From a virus, in IMG/VR virus record IMGVR_UViG_3300047495_000028, positions 1 through 56,809 of that record: a stretch of DNA of 56,809 nt. One strand, given 5' to 3'. Shown here one piece after another: positions 1 to 6,383 of the stretch. Every line of letters starts with the position of its first letter. The first letter of the stretch is position 1. Made by a program: the position numbers and the translations under genes. The notes below the pieces were generated by a model. The model was not told the origin of the DNA, ran no database searches, and saw nothing but the letters and a program-made list of their open reading frames with translations.

Positions 1-42
1 CTGGCGGTGACCGCGGCGGCGAAACAAGGGGCGAGCACATGA
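1..42 (+). CDS. 3' end of endolysin gene (duplicate of 56683-56724)
   Basis: These bases are the last 14 codons of the GH108-like endolysin, seen whole at 56164-56724. The gene is split only because the circle was opened here. Its TGA overlaps the ATG at 39 as ATGA, showing that lysis genes continue without a break across the contig ends. Confidence 0.9.
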   Translation: MAVTAAAKQGAST

Positions 43-127
43 GCACAAGCATCAACTGGGCACCGATCAAAACCAGCCTAATTGCGTTGGCGGGCGCGGC
101 GCTGCCGATTATCGGGCACGCAATCCA
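1..127. repeat. Terminal direct repeat, left copy
   Basis: Bases 1-127 are identical to 56683-56809. The repeat covers the end of the endolysin gene and the start of the next gene, with no special structure. A repeat of exactly 127 bases is what an assembler with k=127 leaves on a circular or circularly permuted genome, so this is read as an assembly overlap rather than a biological terminal repeat. Confidence 0.95.
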
Positions 128-275
128 GACCAACAGCCTGCCCACGACCTGGGCCGGGTGGCTGCAAGTGCTCATCTCGGCCGCCGGGGCGGCCGGTCTC
201 TACCACGTTCCGAGCCCTAGCACGCAGCCCGGGGCGCAGGGCTTGGTCGGGACGCCGAGCCCGGTGAAGCCATGA
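39..275 (+). CDS. Small hydrophobic protein, candidate holin
   Basis: This 78-residue protein follows the endolysin gene directly, overlapping its stop as ATGA. It has two hydrophobic stretches, about residues 11-28 and 38-55, each long enough to span the inner membrane, and a Pro/Ser/Gly-rich tail. Position after an endolysin, small size and two membrane segments fit a class II holin, which would form the membrane lesion that triggers lysis. I do not recognise a specific holin family, and the neighbour at 272 is an equally good candidate, so the role is inferred from context. Confidence 0.6.
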   Translation: MSTSINWAPIKTSLIALAGAALPIIGHAIQTNSLPTTWAGWLQVLISAAGAAGLYHVPSPSTQPGAQGLVGTPSPVKP

Positions 276-424
276 ACCCCATCGTCATCATCCTGCTGCT
301 GATCCTGCTGTTCGGCGGCGGATACGGATTCTACGGCGGCTCGCCCTACGGCATGGCTGGCGGAGGGATTGTCGGGGTGATTCTGCTGGTGGTGATCGTG
401 CTGGCGTTGATGGGGCGGTTGTGA
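272..424 (+). CDS. DUF3309-like small membrane protein
   Basis: A 50-residue protein beginning ATG-AAC at 272 and overlapping the previous stop as ATGA. It has a hydrophobic N-terminal helix (MNPIVIILLLILLFGGG), a Gly/Tyr-rich linker and a second hydrophobic helix ending in MGRL. That pattern closely resembles the DUF3309 family of very short bacterial membrane proteins, whose function is unknown. In a lysis block it could be a holin or antiholin, but that is inference. Confidence 0.6.
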   Translation: MNPIVIILLLILLFGGGYGFYGGSPYGMAGGGIVGVILLVVIVLALMGRL

Positions 425-561
425 GCGACCATCCCAACGATATGTATGTCCGCGCCAATGCGGAAAGTGTCGCGGCATTCGAGCGCGACAACCGGCGCTC
501 CGATGACATCTCCAATCCGTGCCAGCATTGCCACGGACGTGGCTGGATCGTTGCGGCGTGA
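421..561 (+). CDS. 46-aa protein with CxxC zinc-like motif
   Basis: Starts at GTG 421, overlapping the previous TGA as GTGA. The product is polar and ends with CQHCHGRGWIVAA, a CxxCxGxGW motif like the zinc-binding turns of DnaJ-type proteins. One CxxC pair cannot bind a structural zinc alone, so it may dimerise or be only a remnant. No function can be assigned. The coupling at both ends (GTGA at the start and again at 558) supports real translation. Confidence 0.55.
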   Translation: MSDHPNDMYVRANAESVAAFERDNRRSDDISNPCQHCHGRGWIVAA

Positions 562-866
562 ACGTTGCATTACAGACCGACGAATCGCCATTTATGCGCG
601 TGATGACACGCTATGTGTCCGGCACTGTGCTGACCGACGATACGGCACTTGTCGCGGAATTTATTGCCATCGGCGCGGATCATCTACGGGGACAAAATAC
701 CAGTAGGAGGTTTCAGAACCTTTTTGCTCGCATCGAAGCGCGACTGGATCAAGAGCAACCTTCAATGCCGGTTCCGTCCGCGTCTCAGTTTTTGCCTCCT
801 AAGCAGCGCACTGTTAGGACCATGCAACCTGTTAGACCTTCTATTGTTGATAGGCTTGAGAAATAG
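558..866 (+). CDS. Hypothetical protein, 102 aa
   Basis: The chosen start is GTG 558, which overlaps the previous stop as GTGA; an in-frame ATG at 519 would overlap the upstream gene by 43 bases. The protein is soluble with no membrane segment; the N-terminal half looks alpha/beta (MTRYVSGTVLTDDTALVAEF) and the C-terminal half is basic and Pro/Gln-rich. I do not recognise a family. The lower GC near its 3' end differs from its neighbours. Confidence 0.5.
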   Translation: MNVALQTDESPFMRVMTRYVSGTVLTDDTALVAEFIAIGADHLRGQNTSRRFQNLFARIEARLDQEQPSMPVPSASQFLPPKQRTVRTMQPVRPSIVDRLEK

Positions 867-952
867 AAATTATTTGCACTTAGCCAAGGACAAGAGCCCT
901 CCATAGGTTGTCATCCGCACGCCGCATCCTGCGGTAACGTCGGAGAAAACAG

Positions 953-1171
953 ATGCAGGAACAGGACACTTATGTCGATGAGGCCGGCGCCGCCCATCGT
1001 TTGGGCATGTGCGTTCGGAGCCTCCAGAAGTTGCGCGCTGCTGGCGGCGGTCCCGCCTATACCCGGATTGGCATGCGCCGGATCGGCTACTCGTTGGCCG
1101 AACTGGACCGCTGGCAGGCCTCCCGGACTTTTCGGAGCCGGGCGCACGAACTGGTTTTGAAGAGAGCCTAA
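953..1171 (+). CDS. Helix-turn-helix DNA-binding protein (AlpA/excisionase-like), copy 1
   Basis: A 72-residue protein with a GGAG site upstream. Its layout is that of the small HTH_17/AlpA family: an N-terminal acidic strand (YVDEAGAAHRLG), the recognition helix region, then a wing (RIGMRRIGYSLAELDRWQ) and a short C-terminal helix. Members bind DNA as excisionases or transcription regulators. It is a paralogue of the protein at 1784: both share the wing, the 'R-TF-SRA-E' motif, and even the bases after the stop (CTAAACGAAA). With no integrase in the window, a regulatory role is more likely than excision. Confidence 0.75.
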   Translation: MQEQDTYVDEAGAAHRLGMCVRSLQKLRAAGGGPAYTRIGMRRIGYSLAELDRWQASRTFRSRAHELVLKRA

Positions 1172-1299
1172 ACGAAAACCCCGGCGCGGGCAGCACCGGG
1201 GCGGTCGTTTGGGTATGCGGCTTCGACAACCGACAGATACCCGCCGCCGTCCCGAATTTCAAGGCTGTTTGCGCCGATCTTGAAAAGATTGGCACACAG

Positions 1300-1548
1300 A
1301 TGGACCAAATCCTTGCCGCTGAGGTGGCGGCCCTGCGGGTGCTGCTGAGCGACCCTGAAATTGCCGAACGGGTGCTGCCGATCCTGCGCTTTTTGGTGGA
1401 TCAAGCCGGCCCGACGTGCGCCGGCAGCACTGTTTTGCTTCCCCCCGGCTGCGAGCTGTTTGTCTCCCGCGACGCGGCAAAGTCGTCATATCCACGAGTC
1501 CGCAGCCGAGCGAAACCTAGCAAAAACAGGCTAGACACTGCGAGCTAA
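1300..1548 (+). CDS. Hypothetical protein, 82 aa
   Basis: An open frame from ATG 1300 gives a helical N-terminal half (MDQILAAEVAALRVLLSDPE) and a basic, disordered C-terminal half. The ribosome binding site is weak and the frame is open further upstream without a plausible start. It lies between two paralogous HTH genes. No family recognised; the acidic helical part looks more protein-like than the basic tail. Confidence 0.4.
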   Translation: MDQILAAEVAALRVLLSDPEIAERVLPILRFLVDQAGPTCAGSTVLLPPGCELFVSRDAAKSSYPRVRSRAKPSKNRLDTAS

Positions 1549-1593
1549 TCGGATAAACTCGCATCCCGTCGCATATAAAAGGACGAGCGCGCA

Positions 1594-1677
1594 ATGCGCA
1601 AGCGCCTCGCCGAATTCAAAAAAGTCTTTGCCGGAACCGCCGAGGCATCCCCTAAGTCGCGCAGACGCGCAACCTGA
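1594..1677 (+). CDS. Possible 27-aa basic peptide
   Basis: ATG 1594 is preceded by AAAGGA about 12 bases upstream and encodes a Lys/Arg-rich peptide (MRKRLAEFKKVFAG...). It occupies an otherwise empty 235-base stretch between 1549 and 1783. Length is too short for composition to prove coding, so this is tentative. Confidence 0.25.
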   Translation: MRKRLAEFKKVFAGTAEASPKSRRRAT

Positions 1678-1783
1678 TATTGGTCCGAACTCGCCCCCGA
1701 CCTTGGGCATTATGTCGAAACTCCGCCTACGCTTAGCTGCATCCCGCTACGACGCAATCCGCGTCTGTATCGAGGGATGCAAC

Positions 1784-1999
1784 ATGCCGGACACCTATTT
1801 GACCGAAAAAGAGTTTGCCGAGCGATACAGGATTTCGCTGCATACCGCACGCAGTTGGCGCTACTCCGGGCAGCACGGCCCCAAGTGGGTGCGCCTTGGC
1901 GGCAACCGTGTGGGCTATAGGCTTTCCGATTGCGAGGCTTGGGCTGCGGCCCGCACGTTCGGCAGCCGGGCCGAAGAAATGGTTAGCAAAGCCGCCTAA
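1784..1999 (+). CDS. Helix-turn-helix DNA-binding protein (AlpA/excisionase-like), copy 2
   Basis: Starts at ATG 1784 with GAGGG ten bases upstream; the frame is open further upstream but lacks a better start. The 71-residue product has the HTH_17 pattern: YLTEKEFAERYRIS, a recognition helix, then the wing GGNRVGYRLSDCEAW and the C-terminal motif RTFGSRAEEM. It aligns end to end with the protein at 953, so the two arose by tandem duplication. The family includes AlpA-type activators and excisionases. Likely binds a phage operator; the target is unknown. Confidence 0.75.
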   Translation: MPDTYLTEKEFAERYRISLHTARSWRYSGQHGPKWVRLGGNRVGYRLSDCEAWAAARTFGSRAEEMVSKAA

Positions 2000-2136
2000 A
2001 CGAAACCGCCCCGACGCGCTGGCGCCGAGGCGGCTGGAGAATCGCAAACTATAGGACGTGCCCGGCAAAGGCGTCTTCTAGATAGCGGTTTAAGGCGGCT
2101 TTGCAACCTGCGTTTCGCGGCTTCGGAGATTCGCCG

Positions 2137-2325
2137 ATGCCCGCAACCGACCACAGTAACCGCCTGCCGGCACTGGCAGAGTTGATCGACTTACCCGCCC
2201 CCAACCGATGCCGCATCCGTGCATTGCGCCATGCCGCCGCCGGTAGCATATACCGTACGGCGCGCCGCCCGGAGGCTGACCGATGCACTGCTGCGACGAT
2301 ATCCGGCGTCACCTTGACGCGCTGA
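2137..2325 (+). CDS. Hypothetical basic protein, 62 aa
   Basis: ATG 2137 has GGAG eight bases upstream. The product is Arg/Ala-rich (LPALAELIDLPAPNRCRIRA...). Its 3' end overlaps the start of the next gene by 43 bases in another frame. No family recognised. The good ribosome binding site is the main support. Confidence 0.4.
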   Translation: MPATDHSNRLPALAELIDLPAPNRCRIRALRHAAAGSIYRTARRPEADRCTAATISGVTLTR

Positions 2326-2873
2326 CCGACAATCTCAACGCGCTGCATGAGAAAATGGACTGCGTTGAGGGGCAGATTGCGGCAATCCTTCGCGCGCTGC
2401 GACCGCACCAACCCGCGATACGCCTCATTGAAGGCGTTGTTTTCAAAATTGAATCAGGAGAAATCGTCATGTCTGGCACAACCTCGACCACCTACACGCT
2501 GACCAATGCCGCCAATCCCGCCGCCGCCACGCGCTTCCTGGGCGTCGAGGATATTGTCGGCGGCACCACGGTGCCCACGATCACGTCCAGCGACCCGACC
2601 AAGCTCGCCATCGTCGTGGGCACCCTGTCGGCCGCGAGCGCGACCGGCACGTCGTTGCTGAATTGGGGCGCCTATCCGCTTGATGCGGCAGCCGAGACCA
2701 ATGACGCCGTGACCGTGACGCTCGCGCTGCCAGGCGGCGAGACCGAGGTCATTGATTTTGTGATCAGCGGCGCCCCGGTTCCGCCGCCGGCGCCGGAGAC
2801 GTTTGCGGACGATCCGACCTCGGCTATTGGCGCGTGGGCTGGGGCGCCGGCTGTTCCCGCAACGCCGGTTTGA
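2283..2873 (+). CDS. Hypothetical protein with coiled-coil N-terminus and beta-rich C-terminus, 196 aa
   Basis: ATG 2283 is preceded by a strong GGAGG. Residues 1-45 form an amphipathic helix (HLDALTDNLNALHEKMDCVE) likely to be a short coiled coil; residues 63-196 are Thr/Val/Gly-rich and beta-like, resembling phage decoration or immunoglobulin-like domains. A second in-frame ATG at 2469 also has AGGAG at the proper distance, so the beta domain may be made separately. No exact family recognised. It sits among lysis genes, upstream of a lipoprotein. Confidence 0.6.
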   Translation: MHCCDDIRRHLDALTDNLNALHEKMDCVEGQIAAILRALRPHQPAIRLIEGVVFKIESGEIVMSGTTSTTYTLTNAANPAAATRFLGVEDIVGGTTVPTITSSDPTKLAIVVGTLSAASATGTSLLNWGAYPLDAAAETNDAVTVTLALPGGETEVIDFVISGAPVPPPAPETFADDPTSAIGAWAGAPAVPATPV

Positions 2874-2884
2874 GGAGCCCGTCC

Positions 2885-3262
2885 ATGCGCACCCTCATCC
2901 CCACCCTCGCCGCCGCACTCGCGCTCACCGGATGCGCCTCGACCTCGACCGGCAGCTACCAGTCTCAACTCACCGCGCTCGCCGCCGGGGTGCCCGTGCT
3001 AGAGGCCGCGCTAGCCACCTATCCGGGGCTGGTGACGCCCGCTGTCGCCAAGGCCGAGGGCAACCTCAACGCCGCCCTGGCCGCGCTCCAAGCCTCGCCC
3101 GCACCCACGTCCGCCGCGGCTGTGCTGACGGATATCCGCGCCGTGGCCTCTGCCATGCCGGCGAGCGTGCTATCCCCAGCGCACCAGGCCGAGCTATCCG
3201 CGGCGCTGGCGCTGGCTCAGGTGATCGCTGGGGCGCTTGCGGGGACGCCTGCCGCGTCGTAG
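2885..3262 (+). CDS. Lipoprotein of the lysis block (possible outer-membrane spanin)
   Basis: ATG 2885 follows GAGGAG. The N-terminus has a basic start, a hydrophobic helix and a lipobox, LTGC at residues 15-18 (cleavage before Cys18), so the mature protein is a periplasmic lipoprotein. The rest is Ala-rich helical with conserved small residues, about 108 residues. In Gram-negative phages a small lipoprotein near the endolysin is often the o-spanin that fuses inner and outer membranes, but o-spanins usually are Pro-rich and paired with a nested i-spanin, which I do not see here. Last gene before the terminator at 3291. Confidence 0.65.
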   Translation: MRTLIPTLAAALALTGCASTSTGSYQSQLTALAAGVPVLEAALATYPGLVTPAVAKAEGNLNAALAALQASPAPTSAAAVLTDIRAVASAMPASVLSPAHQAELSAALALAQVIAGALAGTPAAS

Positions 3263-3284
3263 GCTAGTCAACACACTAGGCCGC

Positions 3285-3683
3285 TCAGTCAACGCCTTGG
3301 CCTTCGGGCTGGGGCGTTTTTTGTTGCGCGTCAAAATCCGCCTCCGTAAATCGGTTGCGTTCCTCCACGAATTTCAGGTTTTCAATCGCCGAGAATGGCC
3401 AGCCCATCGCGCGCGCCAATTCTGCTGCTCTGCCGCGCGATATTGAGCCGTAGAGCCACGCGCTGGCGATGCACAGTTTGAGCCCGGCCTCGTTTTCCGG
3501 CGTGAGGACCGGGCGGTCACGTGGGCGGGCCTCGACTTCCCGCGTTGTTGCCGCGCGCCACAGCCCGCAGTGGCACGATAGATAGCCGGTAACCAGGTCA
3601 ATATCCGCCTCGGCGTGATCGCACTCGTCGGCGGGCTCGTAGGGGTCGTAATCGTGCCAGTCGTCGGTTTCATCGTCGGTCAT
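3285..3683 (-). CDS. Hypothetical acidic protein, 132 aa
   Basis: The start at 3683 overlaps the upstream stop as ATGA; a longer frame from 3722 has no such junction. The N-terminus is very acidic (MTDDETDDWHDYDPYEPADE), followed by a CHC motif near residue 36 and a helical C-terminal domain (GRAAELARAMGWPFSAIENL). I do not recognise a family. It is the last gene of the leftward operon, and its final codons contain the hairpin that terminates the opposing operon. Confidence 0.65.
   Translation of the reverse strand: MTDDETDDWHDYDPYEPADECDHAEADIDLVTGYLSCHCGLWRAATTREVEARPRDRPVLTPENEAGLKLCIASAWLYGSISRGRAAELARAMGWPFSAIENLKFVEERNRFTEADFDAQQKTPQPEGQGVD
3291..3322 (+). terminator. Rho-independent terminator of the rightward lysis operon
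   Basis: AACGCCTTGGCC and GGCTGGGGCGTT pair as a 12-base-pair stem (with G-U pairs) closed by a UUCG tetraloop, followed by a T-run at 3317-3322. It lies 29 bases after the lipoprotein stop and within the last codons of the convergent leftward gene, where the early and late transcripts meet. Confidence 0.85.
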
Positions 3684-4372
3684 GTCGCCAATTCCATCTG
3701 TTGGACATTTCGCACGATCCACTTACCGGGGCACTGCATCGCATCCCAGCGATCCGCCATTTTGCGCGGTGTGTTCTGGTCGCGATTGTGGTTTTGTGCA
3801 ATGTCCGTGCTGTCCGCTGAAGCGAACGGCCAGCGCAGCCCTGAGCACTGCATCCCCCGCAGCATGTGGATGGGTGGCAGCCGGCCGAACGTCCGCGCAA
3901 GATCGTTCCATACCTCATCCATGCGTGCCTCCCATGCAGGGCTGAGCGGCAGCGCGTATTCCGCCGTGCTGCCTATACAAACGCGGTTCCATCCCGCCTC
4001 GCACAGCCGCAGCAAGCGGCCCATCGGCTCGTCCATGTGCCAGACAGGACCGGCTTGGCGCTTGCCGTGGGGCCACTCATTGAGCAAACCGTCCTGCTCC
4101 TGGCTCGGCGCATCAATCACGTCGGGCGGGACTGCCCATGTGGTCGGGTAATCCAGCCAGCGGTCGCACCATGCGTAGTAGGCAGGCCAGTCGGTTTTTG
4201 CGCCGCGCTTCCATTTTGAGAACGCACCATTATCCAGCATGACGGATTGACCGATTGCGTGGCACCTGGTCACGTCCTGCGGGCTGATGTGCGACACGCA
4301 AAAATGCCTGCCAGCCAATTCGTAAAGCGCTGTCATCGGCGAAATGGGAGTCCCGTGATAATGGATCGTCAC
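3680..4372 (-). CDS. tRNA-guanine-transglycosylase-like protein (possible DpdA-type DNA base exchange enzyme)
   Basis: A 230-residue protein starting at GTG 4372, which overlaps the QueD-like stop as GTGA. Motifs seen in order: LDNGAF (46-51), PDVIDAP (83-89), IGSTAEY (133-139), HMLRG (169-173) and FASADSTD (183-190). Asp and Gly-Ser/Thr motifs at the ends of strands in this order resemble the TIM-barrel of TGT-like enzymes, including the phage DpdA group that swaps guanine in DNA for a 7-deazaguanine. The neighbour is QueD-like, which strengthens the reading. The protein is shorter than TGT and lacks its C-terminal zinc domain. The family call is from memory of motifs, not a search. Confidence 0.5.
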   Translation of the reverse strand: MTIHYHGTPISPMTALYELAGRHFCVSHISPQDVTRCHAIGQSVMLDNGAFSKWKRGAKTDWPAYYAWCDRWLDYPTTWAVPPDVIDAPSQEQDGLLNEWPHGKRQAGPVWHMDEPMGRLLRLCEAGWNRVCIGSTAEYALPLSPAWEARMDEVWNDLARTFGRLPPIHMLRGMQCSGLRWPFASADSTDIAQNHNRDQNTPRKMADRWDAMQCPGKWIVRNVQQMELAT

Positions 4373-4710
4373 AGGCAAACCTCGCAAGCAAACCCCAGCG
4401 TTGGGCGGCGCACCGTGACCTTGACCACGCGAATGTCAGCGGTGCCGATAATTGCCGCTCGTTGCAATAGCCATGTCGCCAGCAGTTCCATCGTTGCTCC
4501 GCCAACGCTTTCTTCAAGTTGCGTGTGATCCACCAGTCCGCAAATCATATCCCAGCACACCTTCATTGTCGGAAGGTCGGGACCAGCCTCGAACCACATT
4601 TCGGCAACGTAGCTGTGACCGTGCAGCGTCTGCTTTTGCGTTCGAGTGTCGAACGACGCATGTGCCGCCTCAATGTTGCTGGTGACGCAGCAAATTATTT
4701 GGCTGGTCAC
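4369..4710 (-). CDS. QueD / 6-pyruvoyl-tetrahydropterin synthase-like protein
   Basis: GTG 4710 lies after GGAGGG and overlaps the upstream TGA. The 113-residue product shows the QueD/PTPS zinc site: AAH (His17) and HGH (His30, His32), plus the Asp-His pair (VDH, 61-62) and Glu75 in GATMELLATWL. QueD makes 6-carboxy-tetrahydropterin on the way to preQ0. Oddities: the catalytic Cys normally four residues before LHGH is Lys here, and the C-terminal substrate-binding Glu appears replaced (VRRPTLG). It is therefore a divergent homologue, perhaps with altered activity. It is translated just before the transglycosylase-like gene, suggesting a shared deazaguanine role. Confidence 0.6.
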   Translation of the reverse strand: MTSQIICCVTSNIEAAHASFDTRTQKQTLHGHSYVAEMWFEAGPDLPTMKVCWDMICGLVDHTQLEESVGGATMELLATWLLQRAAIIGTADIRVVKVTVRRPTLGFACEVCL

Positions 4711-4895
4711 ATCGCCCTCCGTATCTCGTCTTCGCGCTGTTTGTCGGTCAGCGACCGCCAAAACTCGAACGCGAATTGATCCGCGTCATCACCATCCGCC
4801 TCGCACTCATGCGCGCAATCCGCCGGCGCTTCCTGGCCGTGATCCTCGCCGTCGCAGTAGCATTCCTGGCCGCAGGTCGGGCATTCGTGGCTCAT
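4707..4895 (-). CDS. Cys-rich acidic protein, 62 aa
   Basis: Start 4895 overlaps the upstream stop as ATGA. The N-terminal half has two Cys pairs (CPTCGQECYC) typical of a small zinc ribbon, then an acidic linker and a C-terminal helix (FAFEFWRSLTDKQREDEIRR). Stop and the QueD-like GTG overlap. No known family; probably a protein- or nucleic-acid-binding accessory of the early operon. Confidence 0.6.
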   Translation of the reverse strand: MSHECPTCGQECYCDGEDHGQEAPADCAHECEADGDDADQFAFEFWRSLTDKQREDEIRRAM

Positions 4896-5155
4896 GGCAA
4901 CACCATCCCTCCGACCAACTCGAATCGCGGCACGCCATCACCACGCGGCTCGGCGAACCAGTCCTCCACACTGCGACACCACACCTCGCCGCCGTTGCGA
5001 TCAAGCGTGTAGAGCACCGCCGGGCAATCTTCGGCCTCCAGGCGGCAAATGCCGAGAACCACATACCGCGCACCGGAAGATACGTGCTTGAAAACGTCGC
5101 CACGATGCGGGCCGCGCGGGTCTCCGGTTGGTGTTGGGCGGACGATTAGGGTCAT
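4892..5155 (-). CDS. DUF1653-like protein, 87 aa
   Basis: The ATG at 5155 is preferred to a TTG at 5164. The central segment (FKHVSSGARYVVLG ... VLYT ... VWCRSVEDWFAE) follows the pattern of DUF1653, a small beta-barrel-like domain found in bacteria and phages, with the conserved 'H-x-G-x-Y-V-V-L' and 'V-x-x-R-x-x-x-x-F' features. Function of the family is unknown. Cotranscribed with small genes on both sides. Confidence 0.6.
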   Translation of the reverse strand: MTLIVRPTPTGDPRGPHRGDVFKHVSSGARYVVLGICRLEAEDCPAVLYTLDRNGGEVWCRSVEDWFAEPRGDGVPRFELVGGMVLP

Positions 5156-5157
5156 GG

Positions 5158-5598
5158 TCAGCAATCCCTATTTTCATCAGCAACAGCACTGTGAGACCCT
5201 GACACGTAATCGCGCCATGGGACAAAGCGACCGCCAGGCCAAAAGCCCCACATGCGCTTTGGTTTGCCAACTATTACGATTGTCCAGCACGTTCCCCATG
5301 GCGTGGTTAGCCTGTGTTTGTGTTCTGCTGGAAACGTTCTAATCCACGGGGCATTGTATTTTTTCTTTGCGGTCGGAGTTTCTTCCATGTATGCGCCCCA
5401 TATGCCAATGCTAACAAAACGCTTCGGGTGATCATGCAAGTCTCTAGACCAATCGCTCCCAACGAATTTGTGCAGATACACTTTGGTCTCACCAACAGAC
5501 GCAAGAACCCAGCGATAAAGATATGTTGGGCACCTGTTTGCGCCGTTTATTTCTTCTGCTTTTCCGAAAAAGTGGTTTAGAGCAGCATGCAAATTCAT
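5158..5598 (-). CDS. Cupin-like phage protein, 146 aa
   Basis: ATG 5598 overlaps the upstream stop as ATGA. The protein shows a cupin-type first motif, DLHDHPKRFVSIGIWGAYME, and a later HRL...W..V segment that could complete a metal-binding double-stranded beta helix. Similar 'HDHP' proteins are common in phages of Proteobacteria and remain uncharacterised. A metal-dependent enzyme or sugar/nucleotide binding role is possible. The DNA here is less GC-rich than its neighbours, suggesting later acquisition. Confidence 0.6.
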   Translation of the reverse strand: MNLHAALNHFFGKAEEINGANRCPTYLYRWVLASVGETKVYLHKFVGSDWSRDLHDHPKRFVSIGIWGAYMEETPTAKKKYNAPWIRTFPAEHKHRLTTPWGTCWTIVIVGKPKRMWGFWPGGRFVPWRDYVSGSHSAVADENRDC

Positions 5599-5789
5599 GG
5601 CGTCACTTCCTCCAAAGCCCGCGACCAAGCGGCAATTTCTTCCTCGATCTGCTCGGCCCGGCGCATCATCGTTTGCGCATCACGCCGTAGTCCATCGGCG
5701 ACTGCGCGGCGCTCTAATACAAACCCCGCCTTGTCAACATTTGACCAGCGGAAGCGGTAGGTTGGCAGGATTTCGTTGTCATCTGTCAT
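5595..5789 (-). CDS. Hypothetical helical protein, 64 aa
   Basis: Start at 5789 overlaps the upstream 50-codon gene as ATGA, and AAAGGAG lies upstream. The C-terminal two thirds form a charged helix (DAQTMMRRAEQIEEEIAAWS) likely to be a coiled coil. No family recognised. Confidence 0.6.
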   Translation of the reverse strand: MTDDNEILPTYRFRWSNVDKAGFVLERRAVADGLRRDAQTMMRRAEQIEEEIAAWSRALEEVTP

Positions 5790-5938
5790 TTAGACTTCTC
5801 CTTTAACAACTCGCCCTGCTTCGGCGGCAACTTCAGCCCGCCGTGCCCATATATGCACGAGGTGAAACGGCACGACATGAGCGTGTGGCATGGCTTGAGC
5901 GTGCTGGGGCAGATGGTGCGCTCGGGGTCAATGCTCAT
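5786..5938 (-). CDS. Small Cys-containing protein, 50 aa
   Basis: Reading leftward from ATG 5938, the frame shares TGATG with the stop of the upstream gene and ends in an ATGA overlap with the downstream gene. The peptide has four cysteines (residues 10, 17, 23 and 28) and one Gly-His pair, spaced as in a possible small zinc knuckle, and a Lys-rich tail. It fills exactly the space between two coupled genes. No function assigned. Confidence 0.6.
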   Translation of the reverse strand: MSIDPERTICPSTLKPCHTLMSCRFTSCIYGHGGLKLPPKQGELLKEKSK

Positions 5939-6177
5939 CACGCAGGCCCCTCAATCCGCCAGCCATTGTTACCGTGTTTGCATGCCAGAATCGGCTCCAT
6001 CCGTTGCAATCCCTGCCGCTCGCCAGTTATCCAGGCGTCTTTGCCGTTCCATCGGAATGCGCCCCTGATGTCCGGCAGCCCCAGGTCGTAGCCTGGCGCG
6101 GAGTCGGCGCTTCGGCGCGTGAGCCAGTAGTCGGCGACTAGGGTTTTGTCCTGCGGCTCTATCCACTCGTGTTTCAT
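5938..6177 (-). CDS. Hypothetical protein, 79 aa
   Basis: Starts at 6177, overlapping the upstream stop as ATGA. The sequence is mixed alpha/beta with Trp-rich ends (MKHEWIEPQDK ... NNGWRIEGPA). No family recognised. Part of an unbroken series of small coupled genes between the Gp37/Gp68 protein and the cupin-like protein. Confidence 0.6.
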   Translation of the reverse strand: MKHEWIEPQDKTLVADYWLTRRSADSAPGYDLGLPDIRGAFRWNGKDAWITGERQGLQRMEPILACKHGNNGWRIEGPA

Positions 6178-6383
6178 TTTTCCTCCACAATCCTGACGCG
6201 AAACGCCATCGCTCCTTGTTTTTTGGCAAACGCGATTTCGTCATCATCCGGCCATCCGAGCGCATGACGCCACACTGTGGCTTCGTCTGCGCAGTATTCG
6301 ACGTGCAGTGGCCTGCCTGGATAGTCCACGGCCCAGCCCAACCACGATATTTCGCTCATCGTTTGGCGGACGGTTACGGTCAT
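6174..6383 (-). CDS. Hypothetical protein, 69 aa
   Basis: The ATG at 6383 overlaps the stop of the Gp37/Gp68 gene. The product begins with a beta strand (MTVTVRQTMSEISWLGW) and ends with a beta-strand-like AMAFRVRIVEEK, with an acidic loop between. No known family. Confidence 0.6.
   Translation of the reverse strand: MTVTVRQTMSEISWLGWAVDYPGRPLHVEYCADEATVWRHALGWPDDDEIAFAKKQGAMAFRVRIVEEK

Noticed and set aside
1-127. Biological terminal redundancy
   Set aside because: Length of exactly 127 bases and lack of any structure at the ends point to a k-mer assembly overlap; true ends cannot be inferred.
1784-1999. Excisionase of an integration module
   Set aside because: The fold fits, but there is no integrase or att-like repeat in the window, so a regulator is more likely.
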